Source: Jeotgalicoccus sp. (GTDB lineage Bacteria > Bacillota > Bacilli > Staphylococcales > Salinicoccaceae). Taken from it: 22,548 nt of DNA. Under the pieces are notes generated by a model. The model was not told where the DNA came from. It was given only the letters and a program-made list of their open reading frames with translations, and did not search any database. Made by a program: the position numbers and the translations under genes. The stretch spans positions 23,981 through 46,528 of the forward strand of contig DONT01000003.1 in the NCBI GenBank assembly GCA_003513765.1. The letters are read 5' to 3'. This document shows, piece after piece, positions 15,307 through 22,548 of this stretch (the first letter of the stretch is position 1; each line of letters starts with the position of its first letter).

Positions 15307-15392
15307 CTCATTATCCTCCATTAAAAACTTATGATATAGTTTTACTTAAGTATCAGTATACAAATAATTAGAATTATTTAAAAGGAAGTCAG

Positions 15393-16136
15393 ATGATGGT
15401 CTTAGAAATTAATGAACTTACAGGCGGGTATTCGAAAGATCCCGTCATTCACGATATCTCTTTCAATATAAAAGCCGGTGAAATTATCGGCTTAATCGGC
15501 TTAAACGGAGCAGGTAAAAGTACGACGATTAAACATATCCTCGGGCTCCTCCGTCCGCACAGCGGAAACATTAAAGTAATGGATAAAACAATTGAGTCAG
15601 ATGTTGAAGCGTACCGCAGACATATGGGCTACATTCCGGAATCACCGATTCTATACGAGGAGCTGACACTCCGGGAACACATTAATATGACGGCGATGGC
15701 TTACGGTTTAACGCCAGAGGAAGTAGAGACGAGAAAAGGACCACTCTTAAAGCGTTTCCGTCTCGATGATAAGGAAGATACATTCCCGAGCCATTTCTCA
15801 AAAGGAATGAAGCAGAAAGTTATGCTGATCTGCGCCTTTATCGTAGAACCGGAACTCTATATTATCGATGAACCGTTTCTTGGTCTTGATCCGCTCGGTA
15901 TCGAATCGTTAATTGAACTGATGATTTCTGAACGCGATAAAAACCGGTCCATTTTAATGAGTACACATATTCTTGCAACGGCGGAACGCTACTGCGACCG
16001 GTATATCATTATCGACCAGGGCCGTAAAATAACAGACGGCACACTGGATGAGCTGCGTGAGCAGACAGGGCTCCGTGAAGGCACGTTAGATGATGTTTAT
16101 ATCCAGCTGACTGGCGGGAAACGACATGAGCAGTAA
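15393..16136 (+). CDS. ecsA: ABC transporter ATP-binding protein EcsA
   Basis: Product of 247 aa. Walker A is GLNGAGKST (36-44), the signature is a degenerate SKGMKQK (136-142) in place of LSGGQ, and Walker B LYIIDE (155-160) is followed by the D-loop and an H-loop in STHIL. It pairs with EcsB, whose gene overlaps by 11 bp. In Bacillus, EcsAB is needed for intramembrane protease RasP activity, secretion and competence, and it has been linked to export of linear peptides in staphylococci; the substrate here is not shown by sequence. Two adjacent ATGs (15393 and 15396) both fit the AAAGGAAG ribosome site. Confidence 0.93.
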   Translation: MMVLEINELTGGYSKDPVIHDISFNIKAGEIIGLIGLNGAGKSTTIKHILGLLRPHSGNIKVMDKTIESDVEAYRRHMGYIPESPILYEELTLREHINMTAMAYGLTPEEVETRKGPLLKRFRLDDKEDTFPSHFSKGMKQKVMLICAFIVEPELYIIDEPFLGLDPLGIESLIELMISERDKNRSILMSTHILATAERYCDRYIIIDQGRKITDGTLDELREQTGLREGTLDDVYIQLTGGKRHEQ

Positions 16137-17328
16137 ACTGTTTAATACGCGCATGGAGGAAGACGTAAAAATACGGAGCTATTACGGCAAGTTTATTTTT
16201 AACAGTCACTTCCTCGTATTCTTAATGATCGCAGGCGGTGTGCTTCTTTATACGCTGCTCGGCTTAAGAGACACTCTCAGTCCAAGTCTGTATATCGACA
16301 CGCTGTGTGCGCTCTTAATGGCGGTTGTATTACTGCCGAAGTACCGTACACTCTTAAAAGAAGCGGATATGCTGTTTTTGCCGCCTTACGAAAAGAAAAT
16401 GACTGCTTACTTTAAGCGGGCGGATATTTACAGTCTGTCGCTCGGTATCGCCGTGCCGGCAGTCGCAGCTGTTGCCGTCTTGATTCTCTTATCAATCGGT
16501 CATGATTTAACATCGATTGTACTGTTTTTCCTACTGGCAGTCTTATTGTACTTCAGCGCCTTTAATATCAGACGCCTGTCGGTCAATACAAGTTATAAAA
16601 AATGGGCAGTCACTTCAGCTTTAATACTGCTTAACTTTATTTCACTGATGCTGGTGCTGGTTAATCCATTCTTTATGATTGCAGGGCTTTTCTTTATTAT
16701 TATATTTACTGTAATTATGAAGAAGAGTTCATTTAAAACATTGTCTTGGCTGAACTATGTTCAGTATGAAAAAGAAGCACTTCAGCAGTATTACCAGACC
16801 GTCAGTATGTTTACAAATGTTAAGCGCATCGATAAAGCATTTAAACGCAGACGCATTTTAGACGTACTTCTCTGGGTGCCAAAAGCCGATAAGTTCAATA
16901 AAAAATATATGTACGAATATTTATTTTACCGTTCATTTATGAGAGACCACGATCTGCCGATGATTGTGCTCCGCATCATAGTATTATTCTTTATTATTAT
17001 GTTCTGGATTGGCAACTTGTATGTATCGCTGATATTCAGTCTGTTTGGCATTTATTTAATCGTGCTGCAGATGTCTCAAATATATACAGCACAGGCATAT
17101 CTCCTATGGCCAAAAGTATGGCCGGTCTCCCGGACGTATATTCAGGACAGTTATATCAGATATTCGCATAAAGTCGTTTTTGCCATTACGCTGATTTTTG
17201 CAGTTATGTTCACGGTAACGCACCCGGCGCTGTTTTTCTATGCACTGGCCTTCCCCTTATGGGGTTATCTGTTAAACAGAGTGTTATCAAAAACTATCTA
17301 TAAAAAAGAAAGAGAACTCAGCGATTAA
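16126..17328 (+). CDS. ecsB: ABC transporter membrane protein EcsB
   Basis: Integral membrane protein of 400 aa with hydrophobic segments in three groups: about 25-70, 105-200 and 280-390. This is as expected for EcsB, the transmembrane partner of EcsA. Its ATG lies within the last codons of ecsA, so the two are coupled. There is no ecsC-like gene after it, as in staphylococci. The last codons, for ELSD, lie in the left arm of the palindrome at 17313-17340, and the stop codon overlaps that of traP by 2 bp on the other strand. Confidence 0.92.
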   Translation: MSSKLFNTRMEEDVKIRSYYGKFIFNSHFLVFLMIAGGVLLYTLLGLRDTLSPSLYIDTLCALLMAVVLLPKYRTLLKEADMLFLPPYEKKMTAYFKRADIYSLSLGIAVPAVAAVAVLILLSIGHDLTSIVLFFLLAVLLYFSAFNIRRLSVNTSYKKWAVTSALILLNFISLMLVLVNPFFMIAGLFFIIIFTVIMKKSSFKTLSWLNYVQYEKEALQQYYQTVSMFTNVKRIDKAFKRRRILDVLLWVPKADKFNKKYMYEYLFYRSFMRDHDLPMIVLRIIVLFFIIMFWIGNLYVSLIFSLFGIYLIVLQMSQIYTAQAYLLWPKVWPVSRTYIQDSYIRYSHKVVFAITLIFAVMFTVTHPALFFYALAFPLWGYLLNRVLSKTIYKKERELSD

Positions 17329-17348
17329 TCGCTGAGTTCTTCTTTTTC
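17302..17348. terminator. Bidirectional terminator formed by the overlapping ends of ecsB and traP
   Basis: A perfect 28-bp palindrome (17313-17340, half-site AGAACTCAGCGATT) is centred on the overlapping stop codons. A T-run at 17343-17347 follows on the plus strand, and the complement of the A-run at 17302-17307 follows on the minus strand. Each strand therefore has a stem and a T tail, and both coding regions run into the stem. Confidence 0.9.
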
Positions 17349-17864
17349 TTCTTCAGTATATTCATTGTCATCGATATTGTAGTAAAACTTCGATGATAAA
17401 TAGTCCCCGAACAATGATTCTTCATTGCGGAACTGTTTCAATGAATCGGCTGTTAAATATTTTTTATAGACATCAGTGTGTTTAAAGTCATTATAAATAC
17501 TCATGTCCGCCCATTTAATCAGCACGATGTAATTCTCATCGCGTGTGTTGACACCGACTCTGTATGACACAATGCCGTTAACTGCTCTTAATTCTTCAGA
17601 AAGATCGCTTAAATGTCCTCTTAAAGAATGAGTACCGTCCCCTGCAGCGGGTATATAGAACATTGATAATGGAAGCTCTTCATCAAGCGAGCCCTGTTCA
17701 TTCAGCACTTTATAAGTCATGTTAGTGGAGAAAATCGATTTTTCATTATTATCTTCATAATATAAAATTGCTTCCGGACCTCTTGCACTGATTGATACAT
17801 AAGGATTTTTTTCCTGAAGGGAAGATAGAAAATCAATCGTCCCGGTAGTTGCGTGTAAATACAC
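17325..17864 (-). CDS. traP: TRAP/HmoB-family protein (antibiotic biosynthesis monooxygenase fold)
   Basis: Cytoplasmic protein of 179 aa. The C-terminal part (about 65-160) fits the dimeric ABM fold of IsdG/HmoB and of staphylococcal TRAP (target of RNAIII-activating protein). The segment WADMSIYNDF...TDVYKKY (W118 to Y136) matches the IsdG stretch from its Trp-58 region to His-77. By that alignment, made from memory, the heme-ruffling Trp is F127 and the axial His is L137, so heme oxygenase activity is doubtful. The sequence ends in an acidic tail. Start is GTG at 17864, 6 bp after AGAGGTGA on the minus strand. Position between ecsAB and hemEHY is as in staphylococci. The biological role of TRAP is disputed. 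Confidence 0.82.
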   Translation of the reverse strand: MYLHATTGTIDFLSSLQEKNPYVSISARGPEAILYYEDNNEKSIFSTNMTYKVLNEQGSLDEELPLSMFYIPAAGDGTHSLRGHLSDLSEELRAVNGIVSYRVGVNTRDENYIVLIKWADMSIYNDFKHTDVYKKYLTADSLKQFRNEESLFGDYLSSKFYYNIDDNEYTEEEKEELSD

Positions 17865-17896
17865 TGTGCTTCACCTCTTGTTTAGTTATGGTAATC

Positions 17897-17925
17897 AGTA
17901 TATACCTGAAACAATGCAATGTTAA
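17897..17925 (-). promoter_or_regulatory. Sigma-A type promoter of traP
   Basis: On the minus strand TTAACA (17925-17920), a 17-bp spacer and TATACT (17902-17897): five of six matches in each box. The predicted leader is about 26 nt. Confidence 0.7.
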
Positions 17926-17989
17926 ACAAATCTCAAATAGTACGTTTTTTTGACAACTTGCGTCTAATTAATAATTGTTCTAAAGAATG

Positions 17990-17998
17990 TGATAAAAT
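17990..17998 (+). promoter_or_regulatory. Possible extended -10 promoter of hemEHY
   Basis: TGATAAAAT has the TG-n form with a five-of-six -10. No good -35 lies 17 bp upstream. A perfect TTGACA at 17950-17955 is the alternative -35, but its best -10 (AATAAT at 17970-17975) is only 14 bp away. Either could serve; the sequence does not decide. Confidence 0.4.
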
Positions 17999-18038
17999 GT
18001 GTAAATGTATGAACATATAAATATTAGGGGGTACCACT

Positions 18039-19064
18039 GTGTTTAATGATACACTCATTCGAGCAGCACGCGGAGAAAAGACAGAACATACACCAGTTTG
18101 GTTTATGAGACAGGTTGGCCGTTCGCAGCCGGAATATCTAAAAGTTAAAGAAAAATATTCTTTAATTGAAATTACAAAACAACCTGAACTGACTGCTTAT
18201 CTCACGGCTACACCTGTAGATAACTATAATGTCGATGCGGCAGTACTTTATAAAGATATAATTACACCGCTGGCACCGATCGGTATTGATGTTGAAATCA
18301 AGGCCGGAGTAGGACCGGTAATTCATAACCCTGTCCGTACTGAACAAGACGTTGAAAAACTTGGAGAACTGGATCCGTTTAAGGATTTAGACTACGTCTA
18401 CAAAGCGATTCAGATTTTAACGCAGGAAAAATTAAATGTTCCCCTTATCGGATTCTGCGGCGCACCGTTTACGGTCGCGAGCTATATGATAGAAGGCGGA
18501 CCATCTAAAAATTATCACCGTACGAAAACAATGATGTATTCGAACCCGAAATTGTGGTTCAAATTAATGGATAAGCTTGTTGAAACAAGTATTACTTACT
18601 TAACAGCACAAATTAAAGCAGGCGCAAGTGTTATTCAGATTTTTGACTCATGGGGCGGTGCGCTGAATAAAGCGGACTACAACTTCTATCTTGCACCTGG
18701 CATGAAGAGAATTATCAATGCAGTGAAAGCACAAAATGTACCGGTTATTATTTTCGGTATCGGCGCGAGCCACTTAGCCACTGAATGGGATAAACTCGGC
18801 AGTGATGTACTTGGACTCGACTGGAGAATGTCGATTACAGAAGCGCGCGATTTAGGTATTACGAAAGCATTGCAGGGTAACCTTGACCCGGCATTATTAT
18901 TATCGGACTGGTCAGTAATAGAAGAACGTGCAAAGAAAATTGTTGAAGAAGGAAACAGAACAGGACATATCTTCAACCTTGGCCACGGTGTCTTCCCTGA
19001 AGTAGATCCGGATGTTTTAAAACGACTGACAGAATTAGTACACACACACAGTAAAGGATTGTGA
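18039..19064 (+). CDS. hemE: Uroporphyrinogen decarboxylase HemE
   Basis: Product of 341 aa. It removes four carboxyl groups from uroporphyrinogen III to give coproporphyrinogen III in the cytoplasm. The N-terminal signature is PVWFMRQVGRSQPEY (19-33), where most relatives have MRQAGR; R24, R28 and D73 (LYKDI) are the expected substrate-binding and catalytic residues. GFCGAPFT and the C-terminal NLGHGV are also present. GTG at 18039 follows AGGGGG at proper spacing. It is the first gene of hemE-hemH-hemY; its stop codon is 8 bp before the chosen start of hemH, or overlaps the earliest hemH start. Confidence 0.96.
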   Translation: MFNDTLIRAARGEKTEHTPVWFMRQVGRSQPEYLKVKEKYSLIEITKQPELTAYLTATPVDNYNVDAAVLYKDIITPLAPIGIDVEIKAGVGPVIHNPVRTEQDVEKLGELDPFKDLDYVYKAIQILTQEKLNVPLIGFCGAPFTVASYMIEGGPSKNYHRTKTMMYSNPKLWFKLMDKLVETSITYLTAQIKAGASVIQIFDSWGGALNKADYNFYLAPGMKRIINAVKAQNVPVIIFGIGASHLATEWDKLGSDVLGLDWRMSITEARDLGITKALQGNLDPALLLSDWSVIEERAKKIVEEGNRTGHIFNLGHGVFPEVDPDVLKRLTELVHTHSKGL

Positions 19065-19072
19065 TTTTGAAA

Positions 19073-19990
19073 ATGGCAGAAAAAAAAGCACTATTAGTTA
19101 TGGCATACGGTACACCGTATAAAGAATCGGATATCGAGCCTTACTATACACACATCAGACATGGCAGAAAGCCAAGTGAAGAAGCACTGCAGGACTTAAA
19201 AGACCGTTATGAAGCAATCGGAGGAATTTCTCCTTTAGCGGATACTACAGAACGCCAGGCGGAAGCTCTGGTTAATGCTTTAAACGAACAGAGTGATGAT
19301 GAGTTCCAGCTGTTTATCGGTTTGAAACATATTCACCCGTTTATCGAAGACACTGTTAAAGAAATCAGTGACGCCGGTATTAAAGAAATTTACAGCGTGG
19401 TGCTTGCACCGCATTATTCAAATTTCTCTGTCGGTTCATATAACAAACGTGCAGCTGAAGAAGCGGAGAAATACGGTATTACTGTTAAATCTGTAGAATC
19501 ATTCTTCGAACAGAAGCCGTTTATCGATTTCTGGGTGGATGCCCTTGAAACGACTTTCAAAGAAGAAATTCCTGCTGACGAAGCGGATAAAACTGCGATT
19601 GTTGTTAGTGCGCACAGTCTTCCTGAAAAGATTAAAGAACATAACGATCCATACCCGGATCAGCTTGAAGCAACGAAAGATTTAATTAAAGCACGTTTTG
19701 ACAAAGGTCATTACTTCGTCGGCTGGCAGTCGGAAGGTAACACGCCGGATCCATGGCTTGGGCCGGATGTTCAGGACTTAACACGTGAATTATATAAAGA
19801 ACACGGCTTTAAGCATTTCGTTTACATTCCACTTGGCTTTGTATGCGAGCATTTAGAAGTGTTATACGATAACGACTATGAATGTAAAGTTGTGACTGAC
19901 GAAGTCGGTGCGGCATATCACAGACCGGCAATGCCGAATACGGATTCACGTTTCATTCAGGCTATGGTGAACGAATTAATTAAATTGTAA
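19073..19990 (+). CDS. hemH: Coproporphyrin III ferrochelatase HemH/CpfC
   Basis: Soluble protein of about 305 aa inserting ferrous iron into coproporphyrin III. In Gram-positive bacteria of this group the pathway runs through coproheme. Conserved stretches are LLVMAYGTPYKE, APHYSNFSVGSYNKRA (catalytic His), SAHSLPEK, GWQSEG and GFVCEHLEVLYDNDYE (catalytic Glu). The sequence is close to the S. aureus protein as I remember it. The start is uncertain: ATG at 19073 gives the expected length, TTG at 19067 has the best spacing to AAAGGA, and GTG at 19061 overlaps the hemE stop. hemY follows after 17 bp. Confidence 0.94.
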   Translation: MAEKKALLVMAYGTPYKESDIEPYYTHIRHGRKPSEEALQDLKDRYEAIGGISPLADTTERQAEALVNALNEQSDDEFQLFIGLKHIHPFIEDTVKEISDAGIKEIYSVVLAPHYSNFSVGSYNKRAAEEAEKYGITVKSVESFFEQKPFIDFWVDALETTFKEEIPADEADKTAIVVSAHSLPEKIKEHNDPYPDQLEATKDLIKARFDKGHYFVGWQSEGNTPDPWLGPDVQDLTRELYKEHGFKHFVYIPLGFVCEHLEVLYDNDYECKVVTDEVGAAYHRPAMPNTDSRFIQAMVNELIKL

Positions 19991-20007
19991 TAAGCGAGGC
20001 GTTAAGA

Positions 20008-21381
20008 GTGAAAAGAGTAGCGATAGTAGGTGCAGGAATTACAGGATTGTCGGCAATGCATTATCTTTTAAAAGACGGAACAGACCTGACAGTCGATTTA
20101 TACGAAGCGTCGGACCGCGCCGGCGGTAAAGTAAATACTCATATTCGTGATGGTTATACAATCGAGCTCGGACCTGAGTCTTATTTAGCGCGTAAAGAAG
20201 TCATGACAGAGCTGGCAGAAGAAGTTGGGCTCGGTGACACGCTGGTCCGTAATCAGACGGGACAGGCGTACATCTATGCGAAAAATAAGTTGTCACCGGT
20301 GCCGAAGGGCACGATGCTCGGCGTACCTATGGAGCTCTCTCCGCTCTTAACGACAGATTTAGTGTCGTGGACAGGAAAACTACGTGCAGGACTGGATTTC
20401 TTTAAGCCTGCCATGCCATTATATAAAGATATTTCGGTTGGAGAGTTTTTCCGCGCACGTTTCGGTAATGATCTTTTAGAACATATGATTGAACCGCTCT
20501 TAGCGGGAGTATACGGTACAGATATCGACAAGCTCAGCTTAATGTCGACTTACCCGAACTTTAAAGAGACGGAAGAAGAACACGGCAGTCTGATGAAGGG
20601 CCTGATGGCAGAGAAGAAAGATAAGCCGGCGGCTCCGAAGACGAAAACCGGTGCTTTTCTGCAGTTCAAAAATGGACTGCAGTCGTTTATCGACCGGCTG
20701 GTCAGTGAAAACGAAAAGCGCGGCGGACAGATTCACTTTAATTTTGATGTGACTGCGATTGAAAAAACTGCGGACGGCTATGAACTGACAGCAGACGGCG
20801 GAACGCATCATTATGATGAAGTCATCGTTACGACGCCTCACTTCCAGTACAAACGCTGGTTTAAAGATAAGGAATTTGAATACTTCAAGCATATGGAAGC
20901 AACAAGCGTTGCGACAGTTGTAATGGCATTTGATGCTGAACAGGTGAAAAATACGATTGAAGGTACAGGTTTTGTAATCAGCCGCAACATGGACACATCG
21001 ATTACTGCGTGTACGTGGACGAACAAGAAGTGGGAACACTCCACACCGGACGGCAAAGCGCTGCTGCGTGCTTATGTAGGCCGCCCAGGGGACTTTATCG
21101 TCCATGAGAAGTCAGACGAAGATATCGTCCGGCTGGCACGCGAGGACCTCGATAAAATTATGGAGCTGGACGGTGAACCCGAGTTCACTATCGTTACGCG
21201 GATGATGAATGCGATGCCGAACTATTTTGTCGGACATAAGTATATCATCGATGATATTCAAAAATATGCTGCAGAAAACTATCCGGGACTGCACTTAATC
21301 GGTGCATCACACTATGCAGTCGGGCTTCCTGACTGTGTGCAGACTGCGAAAAACACTGCAGAAAAAATATTGAATAAGTAA
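20008..21381 (+). CDS. hemY: Coproporphyrinogen III oxidase HemY/CgoX
   Basis: FAD-dependent oxidase of 457 aa that turns coproporphyrinogen III into coproporphyrin III with oxygen, the step before HemH. The dinucleotide-binding motif GAGITGLS is at 8-15, E33 (YEAS) binds the FAD ribose, and GGKV (39-42), ELGPESYL (53-60) and the C-terminal GASHYAVGLPDCVQTAKNTA follow. Older annotations call it protoporphyrinogen oxidase; the coproporphyrin role is the established one for Firmicutes. Start is GTG at 20008 with GAGG upstream. It is the last gene of the operon; a terminator follows at 21393. The final enzyme of the pathway, HemQ/ChdC, is not in the window. Confidence 0.94.
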   Translation: MKRVAIVGAGITGLSAMHYLLKDGTDLTVDLYEASDRAGGKVNTHIRDGYTIELGPESYLARKEVMTELAEEVGLGDTLVRNQTGQAYIYAKNKLSPVPKGTMLGVPMELSPLLTTDLVSWTGKLRAGLDFFKPAMPLYKDISVGEFFRARFGNDLLEHMIEPLLAGVYGTDIDKLSLMSTYPNFKETEEEHGSLMKGLMAEKKDKPAAPKTKTGAFLQFKNGLQSFIDRLVSENEKRGGQIHFNFDVTAIEKTADGYELTADGGTHHYDEVIVTTPHFQYKRWFKDKEFEYFKHMEATSVATVVMAFDAEQVKNTIEGTGFVISRNMDTSITACTWTNKKWEHSTPDGKALLRAYVGRPGDFIVHEKSDEDIVRLAREDLDKIMELDGEPEFTIVTRMMNAMPNYFVGHKYIIDDIQKYAAENYPGLHLIGASHYAVGLPDCVQTAKNTAEKILNK

Positions 21382-21392
21382 AATATGATTTT

Positions 21393-21428
21393 AAGACCTG
21401 TTTCTATTATAATAGAGGCAGGTCTTTT
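21393..21428 (+). terminator. Terminator of hemEHY
   Basis: AAGACCTG (21393-21400) and CAGGTCTT (21419-21426) form the base. The inner CTATT/AATAG extends the stem to about 16 bp, with two G-T pairs and a 2-nt loop. The T tail is short. Confidence 0.8.
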
Positions 21429-21451
21429 ATTATGTACCAGGGGGAAATATA

Positions 21452-22444
21452 ATGAAATTTATTTCGAACAACGACATCAAAGATCCGATGATTAATCTGG
21501 CCATGGAAGAATATATATTAAGAGAAATTCCAATGGATGACTCTTACTTTTTATTCTATGTAAACCAGCCGTCGATTATTATCGGTAAAAACCAGAATAC
21601 AATTGAAGAAATTAACGAACCGTACATTAGAGAACACGGTATTAAAGTTGTGAGACGTGTGTCAGGCGGGGGCGCAGTATACCATGACGAAGGCAACCTG
21701 AACTTCAGCTTCATTACAGAAGACGACGGCGACAGCTTCCACAACTTTAAAAAATTCACGCAGCCGATCGTAGAAGCACTAAAAGAAATGGGCGTAGACG
21801 CTGAACTGTCAGGACGAAACGACATTGAAATCGAAGGCGGCAAGAAAGTATCAGGAAACGCGATGTTCACACAAAAAGGGCGTATGTTCTCACACGGTAC
21901 ACTAATGCTTGAGAGCGATATCTCTGAAGTACAGAACGCATTGAAAGTAAATCCGAAAAAAATCCAGTCAAAAGGAATTAAATCGGTAAGTGCACGAGTT
22001 GGGAATATAAACGACTATCTGGATAAGAAAATTGATATCGAGGAATTTAAAGAACGCATTCTCGATAAAATCTTCGGCGGACTTGAAAACGTTGAAGAAT
22101 ATAAATTGACAGACGACGACTGGGCAAAAATTAACCAGCTGTCTGAAGAAAAATACCAGACGTGGGCATGGAACTACGGTAAAAACCCTAAATACAACTA
22201 CGACAACTCACATAAATTTGCTGCAGGTTTGCTTGATGTGAGACTGGAAGTTAAAGGCGGCCGCATCGAACATGCGAAAATATTCGGTGACTTCTTTGGA
22301 GTAGGAGAAGTCGTGGACATTGAGAATCTGCTGATTGGTGTGGAACATAACCGTGAGCACATTGAAGAAGCAATTAAAGATGTGGATATCAGCCACTATT
22401 TAGGGCGCATTACGAGAGAAGAATTTTTAGATTTAATATCATAA
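21452..22444 (+). CDS. lplA: Lipoate-protein ligase A (LplA type)
   Basis: Product of 330 aa that activates free lipoate with ATP and attaches it to E2 or GcvH lipoyl domains. The BPL/LplA catalytic domain has RRVSGGGAVYHDEGNLNFSF (68-87), GRNDIEIEGGKKVSGNAMF with a catalytic-type lysine (K132), and SHGTLML. A C-terminal accessory domain (about 245-330) is present, as in full-length two-domain ligases. S. aureus has more than one ligase; I cannot tell from sequence alone which one this matches. Own ribosome site AGGGGGAAA. It lies between two terminators, so it is probably transcribed alone. Confidence 0.93.
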   Translation: MKFISNNDIKDPMINLAMEEYILREIPMDDSYFLFYVNQPSIIIGKNQNTIEEINEPYIREHGIKVVRRVSGGGAVYHDEGNLNFSFITEDDGDSFHNFKKFTQPIVEALKEMGVDAELSGRNDIEIEGGKKVSGNAMFTQKGRMFSHGTLMLESDISEVQNALKVNPKKIQSKGIKSVSARVGNINDYLDKKIDIEEFKERILDKIFGGLENVEEYKLTDDDWAKINQLSEEKYQTWAWNYGKNPKYNYDNSHKFAAGLLDVRLEVKGGRIEHAKIFGDFFGVGEVVDIENLLIGVEHNREHIEEAIKDVDISHYLGRITREEFLDLIS

Positions 22445-22460
22445 GAGATTTTAGTTGGAG

Positions 22461-22487
22461 ACCGGCGCTGAGGAGCGCCGGTTTTTT
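22461..22487 (+). terminator. Terminator after lplA
   Basis: ACCGGCGCT (22461-22469) pairs perfectly with AGCGCCGGT (22474-22482) around GAGG, followed by a run of T. Confidence 0.93.
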
Positions 22488-22500
22488 GTGTTTGTGAGGG

Positions 22501-22548
22501 GATGTGGGTTTTGGATGACGATGTTGATTTCACAAGGTAGTCCGGGGA
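22501..22548. repeat. 41-bp repeat family, third location, cut by the window edge
   Basis: A unit at 22501-22541 is followed by CCGGGG, which opens the next unit. From unit position 10 on, 26 of 32 bases equal the first unit of the array at 5-45, including the shared end ACAAGGTAGTCCGG. Hairpin arms are weaker here (5 of 8 pairs). It lies directly beyond the lplA terminator. Confidence 0.8.

Noticed and set aside
15307..15392. Promoters of the divergent hit/ecsA pair
   Set aside because: The region is AT-rich with several partial -10 boxes and a short TACTTAAGTA palindrome, but no -35/-10 pair is good enough to assign on either strand.
20539..21105. Long minus-strand open frame (188 codons) inside hemY
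   Set aside because: It is the antisense shadow of a clearly coding gene with all family motifs. The translated product is rich in Cys, His and Phe and resembles no protein I know.

Overview
This window looks like the chromosome of a low-GC Gram-positive coccus of the family Staphylococcaceae, most likely one outside Staphylococcus proper (for example a Jeotgalicoccus- or Salinicoccus-like, salt-tolerant lineage). The evidence is gene order: airS-airR ... xdrA, yheB-yheA, yhaO-yhaN-yhaM, prsA, ytxH-like, hit, ecsAB, traP and hemE-hemH-hemY follow one another much as I remember them in S. aureus. Differences are a BdbC/thioredoxin oxidative-folding pair, a glutamate/aspartate symporter between airR and xdrA, a very acidic PrsA, and 41-bp intergenic repeats. 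The genus is an inference, not something I could test. I found no tRNA, rRNA, insertion sequence, phage gene or CRISPR array.

Layout. 1-230: 41-bp tandem repeats and a terminator. 234-1981 (minus): bdbC, a membrane-anchored thioredoxin-like protein and an RluA-family pseudouridine synthase, tightly spaced. Divergent from these, 2094-3836 (plus): the AirS/AirR oxygen/redox two-component pair, with an 18-bp near-palindrome between the two operons. 3994-5316: glutamate/aspartate symporter with its own promoter and terminator. 5541-5987: XdrA-type HTH regulator behind a Fur-like box. 6074-7608: yheB and yheA. 7699-12769: yhaO, yhaN, yhaM (SbcD-like nuclease, SbcC-like ATPase, 3'-5' exoribonuclease) behind an extended -10 promoter. 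12770-13210: terminator, eight-copy 41-bp array and the prsA terminator. 13211-15306 (minus): prsA, a YtxH-family stress protein with a sigma-B-like promoter, and hit. 15393-17328 (plus): ecsAB. 17325-17864 (minus): traP, tail to tail with ecsB through a 28-bp palindrome. 18039-21381 (plus): hemE, hemH and hemY of the coproporphyrin heme pathway. 21452-22444: lipoate-protein ligase. After 22488 the 41-bp repeat family reappears and runs off the window.

How the genes fit together. Several loci concern redox, heme and the cell envelope: disulfide formation (BdbC and partner), oxygen sensing (AirSR), heme synthesis (hemEHY), extracytoplasmic folding (PrsA), a transporter needed for membrane-protein processing in relatives (EcsAB), and an envelope/virulence-linked regulator in relatives (XdrA). 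The yhaMNO group handles nucleic acid ends.

The least expected feature is the 41-bp repeat family. It occurs in three intergenic places, always 3' of genes and beyond their terminators. A 23-nt hairpin (8-bp arms, 7-nt loop) sits at the same place in each unit, and arm bases differ between loci in a compensating way. That suggests the structure is what is being maintained.
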